Assembly: GCF_030445035.2 (NCBI RefSeq)
Contig: NC_080689.1
Location: 19,435,278-19,499,277 of the forward strand
Source of the DNA: Dasypus novemcinctus
Taxonomy: Eukaryota > Chordata > Mammalia > Cingulata > Dasypodidae
Length of the DNA: 64,000 nt
Reading direction: 5' to 3'
Shown here: in pieces, positions 11,902-23,064 of the stretch
Numbering within the stretch: position 1 is the stretch's first letter
How the letters are laid out: every line of letters starts with the position of its first letter
Notes under the pieces: model-generated
Seen by the model: the letters and a program-made list of their open reading frames with translations, nothing else
Told to the model about the DNA's origin: nothing
Database searches by the model: none
Program-made: the position numbers and the translations under genes

Positions 11902-13017
11902 ATTTTTAATTTATTTAGTTCTCTCCACCCCACCACCCCTGTTGCTTGCATTTGCTGTGTCTGGTCGTCATCTTTGTTTCTTTTGTTGGCACTTGTGTCT
12001 GTTCATCTTCTTGTTTCCTTTTTAGGAAGCGCTGGGAACTTAACCTGGGACCTCTGATGTGGGAGGAAGATGCCTAATCACTTAAGCCACTTCCATTCCC
12101 TGCTTTGTCTTGTCTCTTGTTATGTTTTCCTCTTGTGTCTCTTGTTGCATCATCTTGTTACATCAGCTTTCCATGCCTGCCCTTTGTGCCCGCTTGCCAT
12201 CCTGCTTGTCCTCTTTAGGAGACACCGGGAATCTCTGCTCCCTGCTTTGTTGTGTCTCTCATTATGTTTTTCTTCTTCTGCTCTTTTTTTATTCCCTCCC
12301 CTTTGTTGTTATTGTTTGCACTTGCTGTCTGCTCTCTGTGTCCACTCATTGTGTGTTCTTCTGTGCCTGCTGTCTTTTCTTCTTCTTCTTCTCATCTTTC
12401 TCTTTAGGAGGCACCAGAAACTGATCCTGGGAACTCTGGTGTGGAAGAGGCATTCAATTGCTTGAGCCACATCATCTTCCTGGTCTGCTGCATCTCTCAT
12501 TGTCTCTCCTCTATGTCTCCCTTTGTTGTGTCATCTTGCTGCTCCAGCTGTCTGTGGGGCAGGCTGCCAGTTCTCTGCGGAATGTGCCAGCTTGACTTCA
12601 CCAGGAGGCTCTGGGAATCAAACCCAGGGTCTCCTATATGATAGACAGGAGCTCAATCACTTGAGCTACATGTTTCCCTTCTTGTGTCTCTTGTTGCATC
12701 ATCTTGTTGTGTCAGTTTGCTGCACCTGCCTGTTGTGCCAGCTTGCTGTCTTTTTTAGGAAGCACAGAGAACTGAACCACAGACCTCCCATGTGGTACAT
12801 GAGAGCCCAAGTACTTGAGCCATACCCACTTCCCTCTATTCACTGTTTTCTTTAAAAAGATCTATTTATTTATTTATTTATTTATTTATTTATTTCTTGT
12901 TTGCACTTGTTGTGTCTGTTCATCTTCCTTGTTTCTTTAGGAGGCACCAGAAATGGAACCCGAAACCTCTGATGTGGGAGGGAGGCACCTAATCACTTGA
13001 GCCACCTTTGTTCCCTC
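11902..13017 (-). mobile_element. Multi-headed SINE array in a single 14-bp TSD
   Basis: The 1.1-kb insert lies between perfect copies of CTCCATCCACTATT (11888-11901 and 13018-13031). Inside are at least four reversed tRNA-like heads, near 12030-12105, 12410-12480, 12600-12675, 12760-12835 and 12940-13015, each with an AGGAGGCACC or AGGAAGC(A/G)C(T/A) start and an (ATCACTTGAGCCAC)-like end. A TTTATTTATT simple repeat at about 12855-12895 marks the tail of the last unit. The outer TSD indicates that the whole array, or a core later enlarged, arrived in one event. Confidence 0.75.
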
Positions 13018-13606
13018 CTCCATCCACTATTGATTTACAGGTTCATTCCACTGTGATCAGAGAAAGTGCTTTGTATAATTTCAGTCTTTCTAAATTCATT
13101 GAGACCTGTTCTATGACCTAGCTTATGGTGTATCCTGGAGAATGATCCATGAACACTTAATAAGAATGTATATCCTCCTGTTTTAAGGTGTAATGTTCTG
13201 TGTAAGTCCATTAGGTCTAGTTCTTCTAATGAATTCAAGGTCTGTTTCTTTTTAAGCCTCTGTTGAGATGTTTTAATATTAATAATGGTGTATTAAAGTC
13301 CTCCACTATGATTGCAGAGACATCTATTTCTCTACTTAGTTTTGTCAGTATTTGTTTCATGTATTTTGGGGATCCCTGTTAGGCGCATTAATATTTATGA
13401 TTGCTCTTTCTTCTTGGTAGATTACCCCTTTTATTGATATATAGTGTCCTTCTTTGTCTCTTACAACAGTTTTCCATTTAAAGTCTAATTTGTCCAATAC
13501 TATATAACTACTCCTACACTTTTTTGGTTAACATCTGTGCATAAAATCATTTTCCAACTTTTCACTTGCAACTTGTTTGTGTCTCTGGGTCTAAAGTGTA
13601 TTTCCT

Positions 13607-13994
13607 TTTTTTTTTTTTTTAAGATTTTTTATTTATTTCTTTCTCTCCTCTTCCCCCCATCCCGGTTGTCTGTTCTCTGTGTCTATTTGCTGCGTCTTCT
13701 TTATCCACTTCTGTTGTTGTCAGAGGCACGGGAATCTGTGTTTCTTTTTGTTGCGTCATCTTGTTGTGTCAGCTCTCCGTGTGTGTGTTGCCATTCCTGG
13801 GCAGGCTGCACTTTCTTTTGCGCTGGGCGGCTCTCCTTACGGGGCGCACTCCTTGTGCGTGGGGCTCCCCTCCTTGCGCACATCAGCACTGTGCATGGGC
13901 CAGCTGCACACGGGTCAAGGAGGCCCAGGGTTTGAACTGTGGACCTCCCATATGGTAGACGGACGCCCTAACCACTGGGCCAAATCCACCACCC
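13607..13994 (-). mobile_element. DAS-type SINE, minus strand
   Basis: A full-length-looking copy with a T-rich left end (poly-A tail), SINE body and reversed head ending GGGCCAAATCCACC. The flanks AAAGTGTATTTCCT and AAGGTGTGTTTCTT are imperfect direct repeats that also match the uninterrupted L1 sequence in the other copy (near 34575). It sits in L1 ORF2, 5' of the endonuclease start. Confidence 0.88.
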
Positions 13995-14255
13995 AAGGTG
14001 TGTTTCTTGAAGACAGCATATAATGGGTCATATTTCCTTATCCATTCTACCAATCTGTGTCTTTTGATTGGAGAGTTTAATCCATTAATACACAACATTA
14101 TTACTGTAAAGACTGTATTTACTTTAGCCATTTTTCCTTTAGGCTAATATATGTCATATTTTATTTTTATTTCTCTATTTATCCTTTTAGTTATTCTTAC
14201 CAATAATCTTCCTTTCTACACTTTCCTCCAACCCTCTCTCCTCTTCTGTCCTTTC

Positions 14256-14632
14256 TTTTTTTTTTTTTTTAAAGATTTATTTTTATTTATTTAATTCCCC
14301 TCCCCTCCCCCGGTTGTCTGTTTTCTGTGTCTTTTTGCTGCGTCTTGTTTCTTTGTCCGCTTCTGTTGTCGTCAGCGGCACAGGAAGTGTGGGCGGCACC
14401 ATTCCTCGGCAGGCTGCTCCCTCCTTCACGCTGGGCGGCTCTCCTTATGGGTGCACTCCTTGCGCATGGGGCTCCCCTACGCGGGGGACACCCCTGCGTG
14501 GCACAGCACTCCTTGTGCGCATCAGCACTGCGCATGGGCCAGCTCCACATGGGTCAAGGAGGCCCGGGGCTTGAACCACGGGCCTCCCATGTGGTAGACG
14601 GACGCCCTAACCACTGGGCCAAAGTCCGTTTC
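14256..14632 (-). mobile_element. DAS-type SINE with perfect 16-bp TSD
   Basis: Perfect direct repeats CCTCTTCTGTCCTTTC flank the element at 14240-14255 and 14633-14648. The reversed head ends CCACTGGGCCAAAGTCCG and the B box reads as GGGCTTGAACCAC on the plus strand at about 14567. The unmutated TSD and well-preserved head suggest a relatively young insertion. It lies between the ORF1 and ORF2 regions of the old L1. Confidence 0.92.
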
Positions 14633-14877
14633 CCTCTTCTGTCCTTTCAACCTGCAGAACTTCCTTTAGTATTTCTTGAAGGACAGGCCTCTTATTGACA
14701 AATTCTCTAAATTTCTATGTATCTGTGACTATTTTGAACTTATCCTCATTTTGAATGACAATTTTGCTGTATATAGAATTCTTGGCTGGCAGGTTTTTTT
14801 CTTTCAGTATCTTAACTCTGTCATACCACAGCCTTCTTACTTCTGTGGTTTCAGGTGAGAAATCATCACTTAATCTT

Positions 14878-15585
14878 TTTTAAAATTTTATTTTATTGGT
14901 CTGTTTTCTTTTATTGGGCACTACCTATGTTCTAGAGGTATTCTTGTCCCTCTAATTGAGAACATAGCAGGACTCTCCAGGATGAGAGTTTAATATTTTC
15001 TTGTTTATTGTATGGGTCTCCACCCACTAAAATAACATACTATGACAAAATGAACACTTGCATATTCCATAGAAGCATGCCCCAAGTGCGCCCTGTCCTG
15101 TATATCTCCCACACCAGGTGCCCTATACCAGTAACCCTCCCCTGCCATACTTGCCAAAAGAACATTCCCAACATTGTAGTTTTAACCACAGACCTGCAAA
15201 TCCCCAGAGTTCACCTGCTCCTTCCTCCAACTCTGCCCCCAGGTCTATCAATATTCCAACCCAATCCCCCACCCTACTCCTCTTCACAGACCAGCACTGC
15301 CAAACCCATCACATCACAGCACCATTTTCATGCCCATCTATTGCCCAGCCACACCTTTCCACCTTATCATAGAGTTTGCCCATATGGGCATCAGTTCACT
15401 CCCCTCTACTCCCTTTCTCTCTTCTGTCTTCCAGAGTCTAGCTCTGTGAGTCTGCTCAGTTTGTTTCAGTTATATCAGTAAGATCATGTCATATTTATCC
15501 TTCAGTGCCTGGCTTACTTCACTTAACATAAGGTCTTCAAGATTCATCCATGTTATTCCATGAGTTACTACTACAGCGCTTCATC
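14878..15585 (-). mobile_element. 5'-truncated L1 inserted in the old L1
   Basis: An A/T-rich left end is followed by the same 3' UTR blocks seen at 1740-2110 and 4500-5000, running into the first ORF2 C-terminal bases (TTCACTTAACATAAGGTCTTC and GATTCATCCATGTTATTCC). ORF1 of the host L1 is interrupted at CACTTAATCTT and resumes at TTCATCTTATTGAGATTCCC, which act as imperfect direct repeats. No coding capacity remains. Confidence 0.75.
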
Positions 15586-16113
15586 TTATTGAGATTCCCT
15601 CATATGTGAAGATCCCTTTTCTCTTACTGCTTTCAGGATTCTGTCTTTGTCTTGAACTTTTGACAATCTTATAAGTATGTATCTTGGGGTAGGTCTGCTA
15701 GGATTTATTGTGCTTTGAGTGTCTACACTTTCTGAATATATATATCCATGTCCATCCTAAGAGTTGGGAAATTTCGGACCATTATTTCCTCAAACACTCC
15801 TACTGTCCCTTTTCCCTCCTCTCCTTCCTCCGGATGCCCATAATGTGTGTGTGTTTGTTTCGGATTGTCATTCATTTCCCTGAGTCCTTGCTGAACTTTT
15901 TCCATTTTTTGGTCTATCTGTTCTACTATTTGTGCAATTTCAGATGGCATATCTTCAACATCTCTAATTCTTTCCTCTCCCTATTCAAATCTGTTGTTAT
16001 GTGCTTCCAATGTATTTTTAAAATTTCTTGTATTGTGCCTTTTATCACCATAAGATCTGTTATCTTTGTATGTATGTTTACACTTTCTTCTCTATGTTCC
16101 CCAAGTGCCCTCT

Positions 16114-16522
16114 TTTTATTATTTATTTATTTTTAATTTATTTCTCTCCCCTTCCCCACCCCCCCCCTCCCCCCAGTTTTCTGCTCTCTGTGTCCATTCG
16201 CTGTGTGTTCTTCTGTGTCTGCTTGCATTCTTGTCAGCGGCACCAGGAATCTGTGTCTCTTTTTGTTGCGTCATCTTATTACATCAGCTCTCTGTGTGTG
16301 CAGTGCCACTCCTGGGCAGGCTGCCCTTTTATCGCACTGGGTGGCTCTTCTTATGTGGCACACTCCTCACACAGGGGACACCCCTGTGTGGCAAGGCACT
16401 CCTCGCGTCCACCAGCACTGCGTATGGGCCAGCTCCACAGGGGTCAAGGAGGCCCTGGGTTTGAACCTTGGACCTCCCATGTGGTAGGTGGACAGCCTAT
16501 CCATTGGGCCAAATCCGCTTCT
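16114..16522 (-). mobile_element. DAS-type SINE, minus strand
   Basis: T-rich tail, C-rich start of body (CCCCACCCCCCCCC), long body, and reversed head ending GGGCCAAATCCGCTTCTCCC. Imperfect flanking repeats are CCCAAGTGCCCTCT and CCCAAATGACTTCT. It interrupts L1 ORF1 just right of its coiled-coil part. Confidence 0.85.
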
Positions 16523-16748
16523 CCCAAATGACTTCTGGATATCCTTTATCTCTTCCTTCATTTCATTGTGTTGATTAAAGATATTTATTTGGACATCCTT
16601 AATTAGTTGTTCCTTATTGTACAGCTCCTCCTGCTTTTTAGTTTGTTCAGTAGACTGAGTCATTACTGCCTGTTTCTTAGTATGGCTTGTAAAATTTTGC
16701 AGATATCTAGGCATCTGTTTATCTTGATGGATTTATTCAGTTGGTTAG

Positions 16749-17209
16749 TGTTCCAACCCAACTCTTGATGGGTGTGGGTTGGGGCAGCTGTAAACCAAAG
16801 ATGAACCAGGCAAAGGGTTAGACATGAGCTTTATTGGGGTTTACAAACAGGAGAGGCTCTCCAATGGTGGTGGTTCAAATAATGAAGATACTGCTCCACA
16901 AAGAAACTAGAAAAGGAGGGCAATATAAGGGGTCTCAGGACAAAGACATTCCACAGGGTATGAGAACAGAGCTTCTGTAAAAGTTACGTGAAGCACACAA
17001 ATGGGGTGTTTGGTGATGTTATCCCAGGAAGAGAGTATACAGCCTTGAGGAGATTAGGCTCTGCAGTACCATCTGTACATTCTTTCCTTCAGGGAGGCTT
17101 GTTATCTTTTAACTAATGAGTGTCCAGACTATGCCAGTAGCTATGTGCTTTGGGCTGTTTCATTTAATGGGGCAGTGGGGCAGGGATCCCAGGGCCCTGG
17201 TCTCCCATA
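16749..17209 (-). repeat. 3' LTR of the provirus
   Basis: It aligns with the right LTR over nearly its whole length: shared landmarks are GGCAAAGGGTTAGA, CAAACAGGAGAG, TCTCCAATGGTGG, GGTGATGTTATCCCAGGAAG and TTTTAACTAATGAGTGTCCAG. Relative to the other LTR it has about 17 extra bases near its left end. The left terminus reads TG; the right end is CATA where the other LTR has CACA. The many point differences mean an old insertion. Confidence 0.85.
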
Positions 17210-17312
17210 ATCCATCCCCATGTAGTAGCTGGTGTTTACCATGGGACACATTGCATTCACATTCCACAGCAACAGTATAACAGACAACTGTATAATAAGA
17301 GTCCTTCACTGG

Positions 17313-17880
17313 GGAATGGATGTGGCTCAAGCCTTTGAGTGCCTGGGTTCAGTTCCCAATGCCTCCTAAAAAATACAAAAAACAAATAACAGAATACAAC
17401 AAACAGGGAAGCAGATGTGGCTCAGGCAATTGGGTGCCTGCCTACCACATGGGAGGTCACTGGTTCAGATCCTGGTGCCTCCTAAAGAATATAGTGAACT
17501 GGCATGTTGGGCAGGCATGGTGAGCTGATACAACAAGAGACACAAGAAGAGGGAACATAATGAGAGACACAACAAAACAGGGAGCAGAGATTCCCAGAGC
17601 CTCCCAAAGAAGATAGTGACTGATGCAAAGGGCAGGCATGGCAAGCTGATGAAACAAGATGATGCAACAAGAGATGTGAGGAGGAAAGACAATGAGAGAC
17701 ACAACAAAGCAGGTGATTCAAGCAATTGGGGACCTCCCTCCCTCATTGGAGTTCCTGAGTTCGGCTCCTGGTGCCTCCCCCAAAAAAAGAAACAAGGAAG
17801 ATGAACAGACACAGAAAGTGTAAACAAGGGGGGTGGGGAGAAATAAAATAAATCTTAAACAACAACAAGCAAAACAATTT
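17313..17880 (+). mobile_element. Multi-headed SINE in the provirus
   Basis: Three plus-strand tRNA-like heads are visible: near 17313 (GGGAATGGATGTGGCTCAAG), 17406 (GGGAAGCAGATGTGGCTCAG) and 17710 (a diverged GTGATTCAAGCAATTGGGG). A body with repeated ACAACAAGAGACACAA motifs links the second and third. The tail reads AAATAAAATAAATCTTAAA. It lies between the 3' LTR and the envelope remnant. Confidence 0.75.
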
Positions 17881-17896
17881 TTAAAAAAAACAACTC

Positions 17897-17981
17897 AGGG
17901 GAGCAGATGAGGCTCAGTGGTTGAGTGCCGGCTTCCCGCATACGAGGTTTGGGGTTCAGTCCCTGGTACCTCAAAAAAAAA
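17897..17981 (+). mobile_element. Short monomeric tRNA-head SINE
   Basis: A single head of about 75 bases (GGGAGCAGATGAGGCTCAG, B box GGGTTCAGTCCC) followed directly by poly-A. This is the minimal form from which longer DAS bodies appear to be built. Confidence 0.8.
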
Positions 17982-18110
17982 AGAGTTCTCCACTAAAAGC
18001 TAGTAGACCCATGAAGATATGTTGCCAGGGCCAGGAAAGGGGATTAAACCAGTCAGATAGAGGGCCAGTAGCTAATTTACCAATGTGTTGTGTGTGCTTT
18101 TATGTATGAT

Positions 18111-19190
18111 TTAGATCTTGTGAAGTATTATGGGAGTGATCAGGAATATATAACAATATCGAACATTAATGAGGGTCCAGATCCCACATTGTGCCACAGT
18201 CAGAATCTCTAAAGCCATCCTCTTTGGCAACACTACCTTATGCAATTGAGTAGTTTCATCATTTAGCAAGGAAATTGCTACCTTAGAATTATTAATGGCT
18301 TGAGACTTGTGGTTAGCTAAAGCATTTAAATGTTCTTCAGTGACAATTGCAGCACCACCTGGCGCAGCTAATGGATAGAACCACCAGAGGGAGCACTTTA
18401 CTCTATACCTAGCTTTAACCATTTCCCAGTTCCTGGGAGTATGGGGTAATGAAGCATATAAAGTGGCAGGGACATAGGACACACATTGTCCGGTCCACTT
18501 GTAGGGCAAATATAGCCACCTGTTTTGCCTGCAAGTTCATAACCATCCTCTAGGGGGTGGATAAGCCCCAGTTGTTAAGTAGTAGGCCTGCCTTTGGAAA
18601 AGGCTATCATTTTTTAGCTTGACAGTGAAATTACACAGTTGGAGGGTAACAACCCCATATTATGAATTCTCTCCTGTCTTTCCATACAGACAGGGGGAAT
18701 TTATTCTAAGGTGAGAGATTCAGCTGTTAACCATCCTATACAGCATATCCTAATAAAGGTTTAGACTTACTTATTTGCTCCCTTACAAGGGAAAAAATAT
18801 ATTTATGAGTCTTATGGTAAGGCAGTAGCTGGATTTCAGTCTTACAGGAAAAAGTTTTGTTCCAAACTTGTCGATGGGTTGTATTATACCATGCCAGCAA
18901 TTTGTAGAAGTGACAGTCCAAGGAAGGCCAGTAGCACCTGAGGATGGCGGGTTTGTGCAAACCCAACATTGGGTCTGATTGTGAGCATGAGTTACTGCTG
19001 AAGCCACTATGGATGAAAAGAAAGTTGTTTATGGGGAACAACAAGGAGCAGATCATTCTGGTCTGACAGTATGCAAGCAACATTTCCACCAGTAGATAAC
19101 AAAGTACCAGGTAGGGGGGGTTGTACGAGGAAGCTTCCAATACCACACATTTTCCCCTTCTAAATTCTCTGAGTTTTTCTCTGACATCAA
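18111..19190 (-). pseudogene. Retroviral envelope remnant
   Basis: The frame at 18111-18509 carries a heptad-like stretch followed by a degenerate version of the transmembrane-subunit segment around LPKRMALEILTVAQCG, where many gamma- and D-type envelopes have their conserved immunosuppressive-type motif and cysteine cluster. Upstream (18736-19146) are overlapping broken frames with cysteines and Trp-rich stretches compatible with a surface subunit. Stops and frame changes prevent any full-length product. Identification rests on motif and position between integrase and the 3' LTR. Confidence 0.6.
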
Positions 19191-19200
19191 AAACTAGTTT

Positions 19201-19585
19201 AGGGGAAGCGGACTTGGCTCAGTGGTTAGGGCGTCCGTCTACCACATGGGAGGTCCTCGGTTCAAACCCCGGGCCTCTTTGACCTGTGTGGAGCTGGCCC
19301 ATGCACAGTGCTGATGCACGCAAGGAGTGCCCTGCCATGCAGTGGTGTCCCCTGCGTAGGGGATCGGGATCCCCACGTGCATGGAGTGTGCCCCGTAAGG
19401 AGAGCCACCCAGCGCAAAAGAAAGTGCAGCCTGCCTAGGAATGGGGCTACCCACGTGGAGAGCTGACACGACAAGATGACGCAGCAAAAAGAAACACAGA
19501 TTCCCGTGCCACTGACAACAACAGAAGCGGACAAAGAAGACACAGCAAATAGACACAGAGAAATGAATAAATCTTTTTTTTAAAA
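19201..19585 (+). mobile_element. DAS-type SINE, well preserved
   Basis: The head GGGGAAGCGGACTTGGCTCAG contains an A-box-like TGGCTCAGTGG and the B box GGTTCAAACCC. The body ends with TCTTTTTTTTTAAAA. Imperfect repeats AAACTAGTTTA and AACCAAGTTTA flank it. It is one of the best-preserved SINE copies here and splits envelope from integrase in the provirus. Confidence 0.92.
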
Positions 19586-19741
19586 AACCAAGTTTAGGCA
19601 TAAGAGGAGTCCACATAGTTATACATAGAGCCCCAGAGGGAATAGGAGACCCTGGATTATTAATAAAGATTTTTACTGGCATTTTTTTTATAAACTGTAG
19701 TCTTATAACAATGTTTTGGGTGACTCCTATTCCCCATGGGC

Positions 19742-20158
19742 TTAAGATTCCCAACCAGTAAGGCTGCATAGGCCAGCACCATGGTCAAATGACCTCATTT
19801 TCCCTAGTTTTATAGTTTGAGGCATAGGCTGCAACAGATTATTATTACTTCCTCTTTTGGGCTGTAGGGTGGCTGGCCCAGTAATGTGTATTCTCAGTAC
19901 CTGCATCAGTCCTGCTGTTAGCCTTTTGACTGAAGCAGGGGCCTCTGCCTGCAGTGCTGAGTTTAAATGGGTCAGGGTTGGATACGGCCTCTTAGTCCAT
20001 TGTTGTAGAGATCCATTTTTGCCTTTTATTTCTTCCTTTAAAAGTTCATTTATCCTTTTTATAAGACCTGTATCAGTGGGATTATAAGGCAGATGGAAAC
20101 TCCAAACAATATTCTGGTCCAAGACTGCATGAGATAACCAGTCAATGGATTTCCTCAC
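19742..20158 (-). pseudogene. Retroviral integrase remnant
   Basis: The open frame includes WSFHLPYNPTDTG followed by LIKRINELLKEE, matching the end of the retroviral integrase core (W-FH-PY-P...G-IER-N-LLK). The position of the third catalytic acidic residue, normally in the IER-type motif, is occupied by lysine (LIKR), so the enzyme would be inactive even without the surrounding stops. A C-terminal stretch with PYPTLTHLNSAL follows. It lies between RNase H and envelope remnants, as expected. Confidence 0.7.
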
Positions 20159-20469
20159 TCACTGTCAGTTTGGGCTGGCAGCCCCTATAGGCACTTATTT
20201 TTTTGAGGCAGTGAATAGTGGCCTTTCATACTGGGAAGGCCAGCAAGAGTCCCGTGGCAGTGTCTGTGGCAGTGAAACTATACCCTGCCTTTTCTGAAAG
20301 GGGGAGGAGACTGATGTAATCCACTTGCTATCATGCTACTGGAGTCTGTGCTTGCCAATATGTCCCATCCAGTGAGGTAATTGCCACAGTCACTGGAGTG
20401 AAAATTAAGGACACTCATGGGTGATGTCCCTGAGCTGTTGGCAAGTGACAGGCAACTGGAACTGCTGGA

Positions 20470-21486
20470 CTAGACACCACAGGGTCTGGTAGCCAGATGT
20501 CTGCTTTTCCTGTGGAGCCACTCTGCTGCTTCTTGGGTCTCACTGGCAGGGCTCCAGATCTTCGTGAGGGCATCTGCTTCAACATTTCCGAGAGGGGTGT
20601 TACAGGAGCGGGAGGGATATGAGAAACAGTTACCTGTTGATGCTGGCAGGCATCCCAGATGTCCTTCCATTAATCTCTCCCCAACAGGGAGCAGCTCCAA
20701 ACAGTCCATTTTTCCTGCTTCTAGGTTACCCTCCAGGTGGTAAGGCATTTGTATACTGCCCAACTATCAATACAGATTGTTAATGAATCCCTAGGCTCGT
20801 GTACTATAACCATCCACACGGCTCTTAGTTCAGCTCACTGACTGTAAGTTCTAAGCTGCACAGCTACAGCTCTCCACACAGGAAGCTGTCCACTAGCTGA
20901 ACAGTCTGCGTACCATGCATTTTCTGAAACTGTTCCTATGCCTTCTTTAGTGGGCACTTCAACAGTCAACTTGTGGGTTGTAACTTGGGTCAAAGAATCT
21001 TCCACATAAGACACTGGGCCTAGTATCTCATGCATTTCAGTACTTAATGGGCTAGAATTGAAGGTGCTGTGCTGTAGTGGGTAAGCTTTTCACTTTGGTA
21101 AGGTACTTAGTTGTGCACTCCCAGAGTGAGGGTTGTCCCCAGTATCTGCAATCCACCCCTGGATAGGGATGGCAGTCTTCAGAGTGACGGGACACATTTG
21201 GTTTAAGTCCTCCATTTGCAACTAGGCATGGATGCTGCACACATTCGCTTTTCTAAGGAGCTGTATCATAATTTGGCCCCTTTCCACAATTACGACTAAA
21301 ACCCAAGGGGTACACATTTAGAATATTGCCTTTGCCCCAAACCCTACCCAAAGCCAATATTGGTACTGGCCATGTCCAATTCACTGGGTAAGTTAGGATC
21401 CACCCCCTATAGTGCTTGAGCCTGTGCCATTGCCCTCTTTGCTTCTTCACAAGCAGCCTGCTGGGGGTCCTCCCATTCCCATGCAT
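20470..21486 (-). pseudogene. Retroviral RNase H and connection-domain remnants
   Basis: The frame at 20835-21035 contains AWYADCSASG, recalling the RNase H opening motif (usually Y-TDGSA), with the following glycine-serine part altered. The frame at 20470-20763 contains NVEADALTK, resembling the last conserved aspartate motif (N..AD..A). Frames at 21052-21486 are likely the decayed connection domain. At least three frame changes separate these pieces. Confidence 0.6.
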
Positions 21487-21735
21487 GACCTTTCCTGATT
21501 AATGCACACAATGGTTTTGATATATTAATATAAGCTAAATGAGGGATGAATGGTCTTCAGTACCCCAACAACCCCAGAAAGGCCATCAGTTGTGGGAAAA
21601 TGTACTTTATCAACTACAACAGAAGTTATAGTTTTTTTCTTACCCAACCAAACAACACCCAAGAATTGGACAGAGCAGCCAGGATCTTCCAGCTTGTCCT
21701 GATTGATTACCCATCTCCAGCTTTCAAGATGAGAT

Positions 21736-22340
21736 ACTGTACAACCACCACACCAAGGAACTGAGAAAGTCTACAGCTGTGGGCATGAGTGTCCCATCCA
21801 CCAGCCATATAGGATCTAAGCCCCCTCTAGATTTAGAGGTGGAGTGGACATCGCCACCCCAGCATCCTCAGGATGGAGGAATAAAATATGGATTAGAGTG
21901 GACTTACTGGTATTCTACTATAAATTATTGTGACTCTAGCAATGGAAGAAATTATATCATTGATGTGGAGACAGTGGCCATGGGAGTTGCTGAAGGCAGG
22001 GAGAAGGAAAAGAAGGTGTGATGTGGGGGCATTCTCAGGACTTGGAATTGTCCTGAATGATGTTGCAGGGATAGATGCAGGACATTATATATCCTGCCAT
22101 AACCCACTGAATTAATTGGGAGAGAGAGTGAACTACAATGTAAACTATAATTCATGCTGTGTAGCAGTGCTCCAAAATGTATTCATCAATTGCAATGAAT
22201 GTATCACACTAATGAAAGAAGTTGATGTGAGAAAAGTGGGGGGTGTGGGGAGTGGGGCATATAGGAGCCTCCTATATTTTTTAATGTAACATTGTGATCT
22301 ATGTATCTTTTAAAAGTAAGTAAAAAATATATATTTTAAA
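21736..22340 (+). mobile_element. 5'-truncated L1 3' end with 10-bp TSD
   Basis: Direct repeats AAGATGAGAT at 21726-21735 and 22341-22350 flank this plus-strand L1 3' UTR piece. The content (GATGTGGGGGCATTCTCAGG, GAATGTATCACACTAATG, a G-rich tract at 22238-22258, and TTTTTTAATGTAACATTG) is homologous to the terminal part of the full-length L1 3' UTR at 25725-26100 read in reverse. It interrupts the provirus pol region and postdates it. Confidence 0.85.
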
Positions 22341-22350
22341 AAGATGAGAT

Positions 22351-22890
22351 CTATTGTTTCTGGTGCTTCTTTTAATTCTGAAATAGAATTACTGGCTAAC
22401 ATAATATCATCAATATAATGGAATAGGGTTACAGCCACAGGTTTCTCCCATTTGGCCAGATCTTTCGCCATAACCCCAACAGAAGGTTGGGCTATGCATA
22501 TAGCCTTGGGGAAGCGCTGTAAAAGCCCACTGTTGGCCTTCCTCGTGAACGTGAATGCAGGCTGGCTTAACTTGTCTAAAGGGATACTAAAGAAAGAATT
22601 AGCAAGATCCCAAACAAAGTGATAGTGACATAACAAGGTACTGATTTCTTGCAATAAATCAGCAATTTTGGGGACTGCTGCACACAATGGTGGGGTTACT
22701 TTATTTAATTTTTGGTAACCTACAGTTATATGCTACCCTGTGGTATTCCCCCAATGACCACTTTTTTATGTAGCCATCGAGCTGCTTCTTCAGCAAAGGT
22801 GGGGCAAATCAGATGAATACAAGTCAAAGCATCTGTATTTTGATTCCCAGGCAGAGAGGCTGTTTCAGGGACAAATAACATTTTAAAAAC
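22351..22890 (-). pseudogene. Retroviral reverse transcriptase remnant
   Basis: The open frame at 22351-22687 (its last part runs into the L1 insert) carries HYIDDIMLAS, the YxDD catalytic motif of reverse transcriptase, preceded by WDLANSFFSIPL, which corresponds to the DL-D-FF-IPL motif with one key aspartate replaced by asparagine. Upstream sequence up to about 22890 continues in other frames. It is clearly a retroviral (not L1) RT by these motifs and by its position in the provirus. Confidence 0.75.
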
Positions 22891-23064
22891 AGGAGAAGCA
22901 GATGTGCTCAAGTGATTGAGCTCCTGCCTAACACACAGAAGTCCAGGGTTCATTTCCTGGTGCCTCCTGAAAGGGAACACGAGCAAACACAACAGACAGA
23001 AAGCACAAATGACAAGGGGTTAGAGAGAAATAAAGAAAGAAAGAAAATAAATCTTTTAAAAAAT
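22891..23064 (+). mobile_element. Short-bodied SINE
   Basis: Head GGAGAAGCAGATGTGCTCAAG, B-box-like GGGTTCATTTCC, short body and an AAATAAATCTTTTAAAA tail. It lies in the provirus between the RT region and an AT-rich stretch. Confidence 0.8.

Larger units (their letters stand above)
4094..16748 (-). mobile_element. Old L1, minus strand, heavily interrupted
   Basis: Reading right to left, this contains ORF1 remnants (about 16730-14640), the ORF2 start at 14131 (MAKVNTVFTV, then NGLNSPIK of the endonuclease), decayed reverse transcriptase (about 9,000 bases of span because of insertions), the ORF2 C-terminus near 5100-5700, and a 3' UTR ending in poly-T at 4094. Frames are broken by stops and shifts throughout. 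Insertions are the SINEs at 6323, 7796, 8347, 11902, 13607, 14256 and 16114, the PCBD2 retrocopy at 8727, and another L1 3' end at 14878. The endogenous retrovirus at 16749 truncates or interrupts its 5' end. Confidence 0.85.

Noticed and set aside
19201..19280. tRNA gene
   Set aside because: A and B boxes are those of a SINE head; there is no complete cloverleaf and the sequence continues into a SINE body with an A-rich tail.
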